Shown here in pieces: positions 1 through 7,408 of a stretch of DNA of 22,568 nt (its first letter is position 1; every line of letters begins with the position of its first letter). The stretch is from Microthrixaceae bacterium (GTDB taxonomy: Bacteria > Actinomycetota > Acidimicrobiia > Acidimicrobiales > Acidimicrobilacustridaceae): contig CANGMY010000006.1 in the NCBI GenBank assembly GCA_947455015.1, positions 1-22,568 of the forward strand, read 5' to 3'. The position numbers and the translations under genes are program-made. The notes under the pieces were generated by a model. That model did not search any database, was not told the DNA's origin, and saw only the letters and a list, made by a program, of their open reading frames with translations.

Positions 1-231
1 CACGACGAACGTGACATCACCCGAAACTGCTGTCGGTGGAGCGGTCACTGACCATTCCTTCACCGTTACGTCAACGATCGTTCCCGTTTTCGCTGAATTG
101 CTCGCCCCACTAACAACGAGACCAATCGCCCCGCCGGTGAGCGCGAGAGTGAAAACCATCACGACCACGAAGGGTCCAATCACCGGCGACGGTGATCGAG
201 GCGTTCGAGATTCCTGAAGTTGATCGCTCAT
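1..231 (-). CDS. Cupredoxin-like membrane-anchored protein, 5' part
   Basis: The minus strand is open from an ATG at 231 to the window edge, giving the first 77 residues of a longer protein. It starts MSDQLQESRTPRSPSP, then has one hydrophobic segment (about residues 18-41, GPFVVVMVFTLALTGG) that fits an N-terminal anchor or uncleaved signal. After it comes VDVTVKEWSVTAPPTAVSGD followed by VTFVV, which resembles the first strands of plastocyanin/azurin-type cupredoxin domains; the copper ligands would lie beyond the window. An in-frame ATG at 249 is an alternative start; neither has a clear Shine-Dalgarno sequence. The gene is divergent in character from the defence genes and probably belongs to the host backbone. 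The cupredoxin call is inferred from the strand pattern only. Confidence 0.6.
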   Translation of the reverse strand, partial: MSDQLQESRTPRSPSPVIGPFVVVMVFTLALTGGAIGLVVSGASNSAKTGTIVDVTVKEWSVTAPPTAVSGDVTFVV

Positions 232-357
232 AGTTCCGCCCACTTCCATGGTGAGTAGTGCCGAAATGGCCAACGGGGTTGGAATCTCGCGGCTCCTAGA
301 CGACCCTAACGAGTTGACCGATCACACCCTAGGGGACCAAAGTCACGAACTGGTTGC

Positions 358-885
358 TCAACGCTGTATCGACCTGCGGACTCGAACGCGAACGGCCTCT
401 GGTTGATCGAGTAATTCAACCCGGTGCAGGAGTGTTCGCACTTGAATCAAGTCAGCAGCGATCAATGCTGCGGCAAACTCAATGTCCTTTTCCCGACCAG
501 CGACAAGTTTCGCAACAACTAGATCGTGCGGTTCAAGACACATCGCTTCGCTGGGCGCGGCGTCGCTTCTTGAAAATCGAATCAATCGAGCTCTCCAATT
601 CTCGGGAAGAATTGCCGTCTCAACGGTGACACCCTGTGCGTAATAGCCGTATGTCATATGGAATTGGGAGCCTTCACCAATTGCTCCGTCGACTTGATCC
701 ATTTTCTTTTCAAATTCATCGCTAAAAAATGCAAGGTCGGCCTCGACGGACATGACGGTCTCGATTGGGAGTTGCTCTGAATCAGCGATTCCAAGAATCG
801 ATTGACTTCCCAGCACGAGGATGTCGGCGTCGTTCACGATCGTCGCAGCAGCTCGGAGCACATGGGCGAGTTGCTCACGATTCAT
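358..885 (-). CDS. DUF6036/AbiEii-like nucleotidyltransferase-fold protein
   Basis: This is a 175-residue protein starting MNREQLAHVLRAA. The ATG at 885 overlaps the TGA stop of the upstream HTH gene (ATGA), which favours it over the longer in-frame start at 930. Residues 22-29 read ILVLGSQS, the glycine-serine loop of nucleotidyltransferase folds. SVEADLAFF follows at about 46-54, in the place of the catalytic acidic pair (E48, D50), and LEPHDLVVAKL follows near 115. This pattern fits the DUF6036 group related to AbiEii-type toxins. The gene is almost certainly translated together with the HTH protein, a layout typical of toxin-antitoxin pairs. It could instead be a catalytically weak partner protein. 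The fold is moderately sure, the toxin role is inference. Confidence 0.6.
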   Translation of the reverse strand: MNREQLAHVLRAAATIVNDADILVLGSQSILGIADSEQLPIETVMSVEADLAFFSDEFEKKMDQVDGAIGEGSQFHMTYGYYAQGVTVETAILPENWRARLIRFSRSDAAPSEAMCLEPHDLVVAKLVAGREKDIEFAAALIAADLIQVRTLLHRVELLDQPEAVRVRVRRSIQR

Positions 886-1427
886 GACACGTCTGTTTCG
901 TCGCTCACTGGTTGTCGGCCGATACGCCACGCGTCGAGCACCTGGACTCGTTCAGCATCGGAAAGGAGGCCGGCGAATGGTGAATGTTGCCGAAGCTCGC
1001 GCCCGCGAAGATCACGCGCTGTTAGCGATGTAAGAAGAACCTCAAGTGGACCTGCGACCAACTTGGTCCACTCGTTGAGCCAGTTCGAAGCTGAGCCGCG
1101 GGTGTGTGCCTTCATCTTCTCGATATTGCCTGTTGCCAGTGACAGCGCGGCGGGAGGATCTTGCACAATCCGCCCTGCGATTGCATAGGCCAACCACAAG
1201 CTTCGCTGTTGATCGGACGTGAGACGCTCGGTTCGATTGCGCAGAGCGTCAACATCGCCGCGGCGAACTCGGCGATGCGTACCGATCGTCGTGAAACTCA
1301 GAAGACCGTTTTGACAGAGGTCGACGACGTGCTGGCGCGACGAATTGAGCAACTTCGCTGCTTCACCAGTGCTCAGTTGCTCGTCCGGATCATTCTGAGC
1401 AGCCGAGTCAAAAACCGTTGTTCTCAT
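882..1427 (-). CDS. Excisionase-family HTH protein, likely antitoxin or repressor
   Basis: This 181-residue protein has a MerR/excisionase-type DNA-binding domain at residues 18-65: LSTGEAAKLLNSSRQHVVDL is the helix-turn-helix, and the following wing contains GTHRRVRRGDVDAL, the usual ending of HTH_17 domains. Residues 70-175 are mostly helical and not recognised; they could bind the partner encoded next. Its stop codon overlaps the start of the nucleotidyltransferase-fold gene by 4 bp. The ATG at 1427 has only a weak ribosome binding site. The 63 bp upstream carry an AT-rich stretch and a perfect 9-bp tandem repeat, a plausible binding site for autorepression. The domain is clear; the antitoxin role rests on gene order alone. 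Confidence 0.75.
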   Translation of the reverse strand: MRTTVFDSAAQNDPDEQLSTGEAAKLLNSSRQHVVDLCQNGLLSFTTIGTHRRVRRGDVDALRNRTERLTSDQQRSLWLAYAIAGRIVQDPPAALSLATGNIEKMKAHTRGSASNWLNEWTKLVAGPLEVLLTSLTARDLRGRELRQHSPFAGLLSDAERVQVLDAWRIGRQPVSDETDVS

Positions 1428-1459
1428 GCACCGAGTCTACGTTTAAACCCAAAAAACAC

Positions 1460-1490
1460 AATATAGGTACTTATTTTGCGTATTTTGCGT
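1460..1490 (-). promoter_or_regulatory. AT-rich promoter region with 9-bp tandem repeat
   Basis: On the plus strand 1472-1490 reads TATTTTGCG twice in perfect tandem plus a T, ending exactly at the stop codon of the helicase gene (1491). On the minus strand this lies about 45-65 bp upstream of the HTH start. A TATATT at 1465-1460 could be the -10 element; the -35 position then falls inside the repeat and does not match a consensus. An operator for the downstream HTH protein is inferred, not shown. Confidence 0.4.
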
Positions 1491-3110
1491 TTAGGAACCC
1501 ACCAACCCAATCCGACCAGCGACCTCGGAGGCACCGACCACAATCAGCTCACTCACAGCTCGACTGACACCTATATATAAGAGAGTCGTTCGATCGGCAT
1601 CGGCCGGGTCCAGCCCCACCAAAATCACCGTGTCGAACTCAAGACCCTTCAGGCGGTGGACGTTCTCGCACACCACTGCCCCATCGCCTCGGTCTTCCCA
1701 GCGCACGAGTTCGCAGCGGTTCCGCAAAGCGTCACGAACATTCGAGTGAAGGGTCGCGACACAGACACTTGAAGGGCTCCGCTGTTCGTCTTCAATGATT
1801 CGCTCGAGTTCGGCGTCGACCACTCCCGCAACACCATCGAGATCGACTGCTTGATGCCACACCGGCGTGAATCCCTCGGGCACATACTGCGGCGAACTGG
1901 GGCCGCCAACCCGCCGAAGCACCTGGGCAACGCGATGTGCATTGCGGAAGTTCGACGCCAACTCAACCTGCACCCACCCATCGTCAGCTTGGGGGAAGAC
2001 AAAACCTTTTTCGTAGATACCTTGTCCTACATCGGCAAGCAGCAAAACACGACGACGGCCGTCGGGATCAAGCAACGACTCCAACAACGCGATCCATGCC
2101 GGACTGAAGTCTTGTGCCTCGTCGATGATGATTGTGTCGAAGCGAACACCGATCTCGGGCCAATGAAGATTGATGTGGCCAATCGCAATGGTGTCCCACC
2201 ACTGCTTGTCGGCATCGGCCGGAATTTCGAGTTCCGGCATTCCCGGAAGCGAAAGCGCCAAGCGCATGAATGGACCGATGAGCACACACTCGTCGGGTTC
2301 GATTCCAAATTGCTCGACCAACGAATCAGCCAGCGGATCGTTGAAGCAGGTGAGCAGCACGTTGTCGCCCTCGCCCCACACTTTGCGAGCCCACTGCACC
2401 GCCAGACGCGTCTTGCCAGTTCCCGCGCCACCGCGCGCGATGACGCGTCGGTTCTCGGTGAGCGAAACGAGGGATCGGATCTGCGCCTCGCAAAGTTCAT
2501 CGAGACGCTGGCGCGTGATTTTCGCCCGTGCGTCAGGATCCCACGCAAAATCTGCATCCGGGCGAAGCAGTTTCACGATTGCTTCTATTTCATGCGCAGC
2601 TAATGAACGGCCAACGCTTCGTCGAGTGGCAACCAATCGCTCGATGGGTTCATCGGCGTCGTCCATGTCGGCGGCGAGGAGAATCTGATCGAGATCGATA
2701 TCGGGCGTGACATCGCCGGCAATCTTCGGAGAGTTGGGAAAGGCGATTCCGTACACCACGTCGATGTGCTCAAGCCCGGGGATCTCGCGACGAATGAGTC
2801 GCTGCAATGCCATCGAATTATTCTTCGCTTGGTCGAGCGGTTGCGGCTTTAACGGCGTTCCCTCTTGGCCAATCCACAGCCCATCGCGAATGCCAACCCG
2901 ATGGCCTTTGACCTCAACGACCACGACGCCCATATCGGGATGGATCAGAACAATGTCGGTTTGGTGGTCTTGATCTCGGCCGCGCATACCCACGTCGGGC
3001 ACGACAAGCCAGTTACTAAAGAGCGTGCGAGCGAAGCAATCGACAACGGTGCGCTCGGCCTCGTTCCTCAACAACTCCATTGGAAAATCTTCAGGGATGA
3101 GTTGTCCCAT
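1491..3110 (-). CDS. NERD-domain UvrD/Rep-like SF1 helicase
   Basis: The 539-residue protein joins an N-terminal NERD nuclease-like domain to an SF1A helicase. In the NERD part (about 18-130) D52 (QTDIVLI) and E66-V67-K68 (VVVVEVKGH) form a complete PD-(D/E)xK set. Helicase motifs are present in order: Walker A GGAGTGKT at 227-234, DEAQD at 330-334, NFRN at 387-390, a motif V region VHRLKGLEFDTVIL at 484-497, and YIGVSRA at 512-518. It probably unwinds and cuts nucleic acid. NERD-helicases are known in anti-phage loci (Nhi). An AGAGG five bases before the ATG supports this start. It lies 63 bp upstream of the HTH/nucleotidyltransferase pair on the same strand, so the three may form one module. 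Domain calls are firm. Confidence 0.9.
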   Translation of the reverse strand: MGQLIPEDFPMELLRNEAERTVVDCFARTLFSNWLVVPDVGMRGRDQDHQTDIVLIHPDMGVVVVEVKGHRVGIRDGLWIGQEGTPLKPQPLDQAKNNSMALQRLIRREIPGLEHIDVVYGIAFPNSPKIAGDVTPDIDLDQILLAADMDDADEPIERLVATRRSVGRSLAAHEIEAIVKLLRPDADFAWDPDARAKITRQRLDELCEAQIRSLVSLTENRRVIARGGAGTGKTRLAVQWARKVWGEGDNVLLTCFNDPLADSLVEQFGIEPDECVLIGPFMRLALSLPGMPELEIPADADKQWWDTIAIGHINLHWPEIGVRFDTIIIDEAQDFSPAWIALLESLLDPDGRRRVLLLADVGQGIYEKGFVFPQADDGWVQVELASNFRNAHRVAQVLRRVGGPSSPQYVPEGFTPVWHQAVDLDGVAGVVDAELERIIEDEQRSPSSVCVATLHSNVRDALRNRCELVRWEDRGDGAVVCENVHRLKGLEFDTVILVGLDPADADRTTLLYIGVSRAVSELIVVGASEVAGRIGLVGS

Positions 3111-3372
3111 ATCCGCCTCTTTCGCCTCGCCGTGCGTAATGAGACTGCCACACCGCCGAGCGAGAGAGAAACGGCCATTTCGAGCCGGCGAGTGGCGCCA
3201 AAGCCACCTTCAGCTCCGTAAGAGTGCGCAGCGCCAGCTGGGGCTGCATCTGGATTCGTTGACGCCAGTCGCGGTTTACCTGATTGGGTTACGAAGTCGT
3301 TTCGGCCAATGATGAAACGCGGTCAAGGGCTCTTTCCGACGGACAAAGGTCCACCAGCGTTGCGCTACCCCC

Positions 3373-4062
3373 TCAACGCTGTCTCAACTCGAACACGGCC
3401 TCAACTGTTGCGCTTACGTACACAGGCTGGGGATCAAGCGAGATGTCTGGCGAGTACCCACCCGATTCGTCGGTTGGTGCCATTTCCATGGGCATCGATT
3501 CAACGCCGTCGAACTGAGCTCGGATTGCCGTGTCGAGTAGTTCGGGATCAGCGAGCGCGATCACGTCACCAACTTGCATGGAAGCTCCGTCTGCGAAATC
3601 TTCAGCTGCCTCTCGAGCGTTGCGCACCGCAGCTCGACGCACCTTCCTATAGAGCGGGTTGTCGTCGTCGATCCCCCACGAGACATAGTCGACTTCCAAT
3701 GGATGAATGACCACGCCACCCAGAACGTCATTTAGGTTTCGAGCATCGACTTCGAGTCGGCCGGTGACAGAAACCCCCCAAAGCCCATCTTCGTAAACGC
3801 GTGTTTCGTCGTTGTAGACCCGCTCCCGTGAAACGCTCAACTGCCCTATGGTGAGTGAACGAACGAGATCTGACGAAGCAAAGTCGTCTCGAAAGTTTTG
3901 GACGGCTTCAGATGCGTATTGAACTGCTGCGTCTCGGTCAACGCTGCGGCGCCGATACTCAACGGAGATTCGAGCCCAGTCGGGCTCGGTGGAACTGCGG
4001 GAGAAGCCTCGAACTGAGACAGTGGCGGTGCTCTTGGTTTGGCTCGTCGACATTTCACTCAT
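3373..4062 (-). CDS. SIMPL-domain (DUF541) protein without signal peptide
   Basis: The 229-residue protein begins with a polar stretch, then VSVRGFSRSSTEPDWARISV at about 16-35, the opening motif of SIMPL/DUF541 domains (short strand, then PDxAxI). It closes with YVSATVEAVFELRQR, the matching C-terminal strand. Length agrees with single-domain family members. Most SIMPL proteins are exported, but no signal peptide or membrane segment is visible here, so it is probably cytoplasmic. The biochemical role of the family is not settled. A second in-frame ATG lies three codons downstream; neither has a good ribosome binding site. The gene diverges from the Mrr nuclease, with two abutting palindromes 9 bp before its start. 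A 262-bp gap separates it from the helicase gene downstream. Confidence 0.75.
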   Translation of the reverse strand: MSEMSTSQTKSTATVSVRGFSRSSTEPDWARISVEYRRRSVDRDAAVQYASEAVQNFRDDFASSDLVRSLTIGQLSVSRERVYNDETRVYEDGLWGVSVTGRLEVDARNLNDVLGGVVIHPLEVDYVSWGIDDDNPLYRKVRRAAVRNAREAAEDFADGASMQVGDVIALADPELLDTAIRAQFDGVESMPMEMAPTDESGGYSPDISLDPQPVYVSATVEAVFELRQR

Positions 4063-4071
4063 ACAAGAGAC

Positions 4072-4097
4072 GGTAATGATTACCTGTGACAGTCACA
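4072..4097. promoter_or_regulatory. Two abutting 13-bp perfect palindromes, candidate operator
   Basis: GGTAATGATTACC (4072-4084) and TGTGACAGTCACA (4085-4097) are each perfect 6-1-6 inverted repeats and touch end to end. Their inner 11 bases share the pattern GTRAYNRTYAC, so they look like two copies of one binding site with centres 13 bp apart. They lie 9 bp before the SIMPL start and about 145 bp before the Mrr start. A dimeric repressor bound here would block SIMPL expression. The regulator is unknown. Confidence 0.55.
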
Positions 4098-4241
4098 CCC
4101 AGAGTGAATCCGTGGACCATGGTCTTCATTAGTTCCAAAAAGGGCCGACAAGGGCCGCCTATCTGCTTGCTCCTGACTTTGACGGGGGCTCTGCAAGCGT
4201 CGACGCCATCCTGGCGGAGCATTTGATGATCGCCCGGGAAC

Positions 4242-5285
4242 GTGAGCACGTCAGTGAATTACGATTCACACACGGGCGTGATTTGGGGAATTCATAACGA
4301 TAGGTTCTCGCTGGACTTGGTCGAAGGCGGATTTATCAGCATCGGTTGGGACGAACTCGGTGATCTCACAGCGATTGGGTCAGACCGTCAAAAACTGAAA
4401 GAACTCCTGTCGGCAACGTTTCCTGAAGCGAAACCAGGCGCGATTCCAGTTTGGGCAGGGGTCCTCGCCCGCTTTATCGGAGAGATGGCTGTCGGTGACA
4501 TTGTGATCAGCCCGAATCGGGCAGACCGCACCCTCAATTTCGGTGTTATCGAAAGCGATTTCTATGTCGATGCGAATGCCGAGGTGCACCGCAACCGCCG
4601 GAAAGTGAAATGGACAAATGTCGGTGTTCCCCGAAACGGGTTTTCACAATCGGCTCTGTTCGAAATCGGTTCCGCCATCACCTTGTTTCAAGTCAAACGT
4701 CATGCCGACGAATTCCGGGCATTTCTCGAAACTGGGAAGTCTCCCGGTCCGGGAGTCATTGACGAAACAGGCTTGATGCTGATCGAAGACGAACCGAACG
4801 CGGCTCGGGTTGATTCCTACAGCCGTGACTTTGTGATCGGCATCCTCCGCTACATGGACGCGTACCGATTCGAACACTTCGTCGCCGGTTTACTCCGTGC
4901 AATGGGATACCGAGCAAGCGCAACAGTCGCATCCGGAGACGGCGGCGTTGACGTCATCGCAAGTCGCGATCCCCTCGCACTCGAACCGCCGATCATCAAG
5001 GCACAATGCAAACGGACGATCAATACAATCGGGGCACCTGATGTCCAGAAGCTTGCGGGCGCACTTGCAACAGGCGGCGTCGAACTCGGGCTATTCGTAA
5101 CCCTTGGCGCCTATTCAAATGATGCGCTCCACATCGAACGAACTCGTCACGATCTTCGGCTCATCAACGGAGAACAATTAGTGGACCTGATCTTCGAAAA
5201 TTACGAGGCGCTTGATTCTGAGTGGAAACGACTTCTGCCGCTGCGGCGTGTTTACGCCATCGACCACGACGCAGGCAACAGTTAA
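4242..5285 (+). CDS. Mrr-type restriction endonuclease with PUA/EVE-like N-terminus
   Basis: In this 347-residue protein the C-terminal half (about 205-310) is an Mrr catalytic domain: E211 in the helix FEHFVAGLLRAMGY, D237 in GDGGVDVIAS, and Q255-C256-K257 in IIKAQCKRT, the QxK form common in Mrr enzymes. The N-terminal half (about 10-155) has GVIWGIHNDRF, ISIGWDELGDL and MAVGDIVISP, resembling the PUA/EVE-like part of larger Mrr proteins that may read modified bases; that part is inference. The most likely role is cutting modified or foreign DNA. The GTG at 4242 is used as start; an in-frame TGA at 4227 excludes longer versions and GTG 4254 is an alternative. It is the only plus-strand gene in the left half and is flanked by minus-strand genes on both sides. 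Confidence 0.85.
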   Translation: MSTSVNYDSHTGVIWGIHNDRFSLDLVEGGFISIGWDELGDLTAIGSDRQKLKELLSATFPEAKPGAIPVWAGVLARFIGEMAVGDIVISPNRADRTLNFGVIESDFYVDANAEVHRNRRKVKWTNVGVPRNGFSQSALFEIGSAITLFQVKRHADEFRAFLETGKSPGPGVIDETGLMLIEDEPNAARVDSYSRDFVIGILRYMDAYRFEHFVAGLLRAMGYRASATVASGDGGVDVIASRDPLALEPPIIKAQCKRTINTIGAPDVQKLAGALATGGVELGLFVTLGAYSNDALHIERTRHDLRLINGEQLVDLIFENYEALDSEWKRLLPLRRVYAIDHDAGNS

Positions 5286-5295
5286 CTACTCCTCT

Positions 5296-6042
5296 TCACT
5301 TCGAATCCCAGCCTTTCCGATTCGTTAGCTCCGATCTGCTCGGCCACTGGTCACGGGGCAGCGGTGGTCTGCCGAGAGGTTTGGGTGAGATGAATCGTGC
5401 GGAGATCTCACCGCCACCAATGACATCAATCCGATTGGCCTTCGGGTCGTAGTGCCAGCCTTCCGAGCAGATGTACATCTGTTGGCCGGTTTCCCACAGA
5501 ACACCGATGAACCATCCCGGACACCCTGTGGCTGTGCATTTGCGTCGACTGCCCGATGTTCGGCCTTCGATTTCACCGCTGATACTCCGAAGCTCAATGC
5601 CTTCAGGAACTGTTTTGGCGGTGAGTGGTTGAAATGCGCGCGGCCACCCTGTCTCGTCACAGACTTCGAGAAGATACAGACGACGAATTGCCCGTGAGAT
5701 TGCATGAGCATTAACGAACTCAACGAAAAGCCCTTCAACAAACCGGTCCGTACGAGAGACCCAGGTCAGGAACTGGTTCGGATCCGAAACTGCCAGGTTC
5801 GAAAGTTCGATTGACGATTCGGCTTGATACTCACGTCCCGGATAGTGCTCCGGCGAGACGATCTGCATCTCGTTGAGAAGTTCACGGAGTCGATCCAGTT
5901 CGGGCGACGTGCTCGACCATCCTAAGACGAACTCGCTGTCACCAGACTCGATCAACTGAGGGCCCCTAAAAGGAACCTGGGTGTCGACGATGAAAGTGAG
6001 GCGTTTGAGTTCCGACCAACGATCAAGAGTCTCGCTAATCAT
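5296..6042 (-). CDS. Unknown protein with C/H-rich putative metal site
   Basis: This 248-residue protein is of a family I do not recognise. Residues 85-130 look helical. The C-terminal part is the most distinctive: C169-x4-C174 in KCTATGCPGWFIG and C192-x4-H197 in YICSEGWHYDP suggest a single zinc-ribbon-like site. This is followed by GGGEISARFISPKPLG and a basic tail. The richness in Gly, Trp and Pro suggests a conserved binding surface. The ATG at 6042 overlaps the TGA of the preceding interrupted gene (ATGA), which indicates translational coupling and fixes the start. It is the last gene of the cassette and is convergent with the Mrr gene, only 10 bp away. No function is proposed. Confidence 0.75.
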   Translation of the reverse strand: MISETLDRWSELKRLTFIVDTQVPFRGPQLIESGDSEFVLGWSSTSPELDRLRELLNEMQIVSPEHYPGREYQAESSIELSNLAVSDPNQFLTWVSRTDRFVEGLFVEFVNAHAISRAIRRLYLLEVCDETGWPRAFQPLTAKTVPEGIELRSISGEIEGRTSGSRRKCTATGCPGWFIGVLWETGQQMYICSEGWHYDPKANRIDVIGGGEISARFISPKPLGRPPLPRDQWPSRSELTNRKGWDSK

Positions 6043-6869
6043 CGAATTCGTCCGAGGGTGGTTGGGTAGAGATCGTTCCAGAGCCCGAGTTCCACTGGAG
6101 GATCTTGCTTACAACTGATGTCGAGATCAATCTTCGGCTCGGACCACCCTTCTCGGCTGTAGGAGAGCAGTCGGAGTGGTTGTGTGGGCGAGACAAGCCA
6201 CACCTGGTCGACTCCGTCTGGAAGTTCAGGGCTCTCGTTGGGCAAACCTGGCTCGCTCATTGCGAGTGCTTCGGCGAGTCGTGAGTATCCGACCCACACC
6301 ACTAAGTCCTTCAAGTCTGCGTTGGTCTTGAGCAACTTCGAGGAATTTCCCATCACATTCGGATCACGGATCACATTTACAACAGAATCGATCGAAGCGA
6401 AACTGCCCCGAGCGCTCTCGCCGAGTTGAACAAATCCAGCCTCTTGGTTTCGCAGAACAGTTGCGGATGTCACTCCGATATCGGCGAATGGTCGTCCGTG
6501 TGGATTCCTCGGGTCATTCGCTGAGACTTGGTGGATGTTTGATCGTTCAAAGTCAGCGAGAAGTGGACCGACCTGCTTCTGTAGGTCCTTGATCCTGCGG
6601 GTTGGTTCGACTGACAGATGCCAGCCGAACTCAAGATCAGGGATGGATCAAACTCCCCGAGCGATCACCTTTGACCACTCCACGTACTTCTGGTCCTCGT
6701 AGCGCGTGACTTCAACGGCGTGAACCCTTCCGCTTTCATCTCGAAATGCAAGATCCACGAGTGAATCGCCGACGTACACCCCATCAATCACTGAATACGG
6801 GACACCAAAAATCTCTCTCAGGAACGCTCCCGATGTGAGTTCTTCCCAGTGCACCCTGCCGCTACTCAT
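6039..6869 (-). pseudogene. Unknown gene split by an in-frame TGA
   Basis: The frame runs from ATG 6869 to TGA 6039 with one interruption, TGA at 6650-6648. The first part is 73 residues, ending KVIARGV. The frame then stays open for 58 codons (SIPDLEFGWHLSVEP and onward) and 144 more from GTG 6473, ending in YPTTLGRIR. Together there are 275 sense codons and a normal-looking protein. The TGA could replace TGG (Trp) by one base. The N-terminal part has a VDLAFRDESGRVHAVEVTRY pattern that recalls a nuclease-like core with E-V-T instead of ExK. The gene overlaps its upstream neighbour by 8 bp and the downstream one by 4 bp, so it sits in an intact operon. It may be a recent nonsense mutation, a sequence error, or two translated parts. 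Family unknown. Confidence 0.7.
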
Positions 6870-7371
6870 CGGTCAAGCTAATTCCTAGCGGCAAACACAA
6901 CTCAAATGGTTCAGAGAACCCGAGGTCGTAGGTGACCTCAAGCCCGAATTGAAGTGACCGTTGTTCCCACTCTGCTGCACGACCTTGACTATCGGGGATA
7001 CCAATAACCACGATTTCGTCGAGGCCAGAGACTTCGATTTGGGGGTCAGTCCAACCCGGGGACACGATCAACCCTCCAATTCCAACAATTGGATCATCGT
7101 CGTAGCAAACGAAGAGGTTCACCGGTTGTGCCATTGAAGCTTGAATCGCAGCAAGGTAAGCAACATGTATGGGAGTCAGCATCTCAACTTCGAAGCTGAC
7201 CTTCAGGTCATCAGGCCAGAGCCATTCACCATACGCATCTTCGAGTGCGTCCAGCTCGAATGGGTGGCTGAACAATTGAAGCTGATCGGTCGAACGAACT
7301 CCTAGGCGTGGTTGAACCCATCTGCCGGTCCCGAGATCACGCAACGCCGTCATCATCTGTTCAAGGTTCAC
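6862..7371 (-). CDS. Conserved-looking protein of unknown function
   Basis: The 169-residue acidic protein belongs to no family I recognise. Residues 1-60 have ELDALEDAYGEWLWPDDL, and the middle has a hydrophobic, partly beta stretch (VNLFVCYDDDPIVGIGGLIV) followed by EIVVIGIPDSQGRAAEWEQR, which resembles an alpha/beta fold. No signal peptide or membrane helix is evident. The start is a GTG at 7371 with GAGA six bases before it; two ATG codons at residues 6 and 7 are alternatives. Its TAG stop overlaps the start of the interrupted gene by 8 bp, and 37 bp separate it from the RNase H-like gene upstream. Genes this closely packed are probably expressed as one unit. Confidence 0.7.
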   Translation of the reverse strand: MNLEQMMTALRDLGTGRWVQPRLGVRSTDQLQLFSHPFELDALEDAYGEWLWPDDLKVSFEVEMLTPIHVAYLAAIQASMAQPVNLFVCYDDDPIVGIGGLIVSPGWTDPQIEVSGLDEIVVIGIPDSQGRAAEWEQRSLQFGLEVTYDLGFSEPFELCLPLGISLTDE

Positions 7372-7408
7372 AGGATTCTCGATTCAATTTCCAAGCACGG
7401 ATACAACG

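Noticed and set aside
1851..2603. Plus-strand frame of 250 codons opposite the NERD helicase
   Set aside because: The opposite strand contains all helicase motifs, and this frame has no domain of its own.
4254..4269. Inverted repeat GTGAAT-TACG-ATTCAC at the start of the Mrr gene
   Set aside because: It lies inside coding sequence and is not related closely enough to the GTRAYNRTYAC sites to claim a third operator.
6648..6650. Selenocysteine or general UGA-to-Trp recoding at the internal TGA
   Set aside because: Neighbouring genes end in TGA, no typical selenocysteine context or hairpin was recognised, and the family is unknown; a simple nonsense change is more economical.
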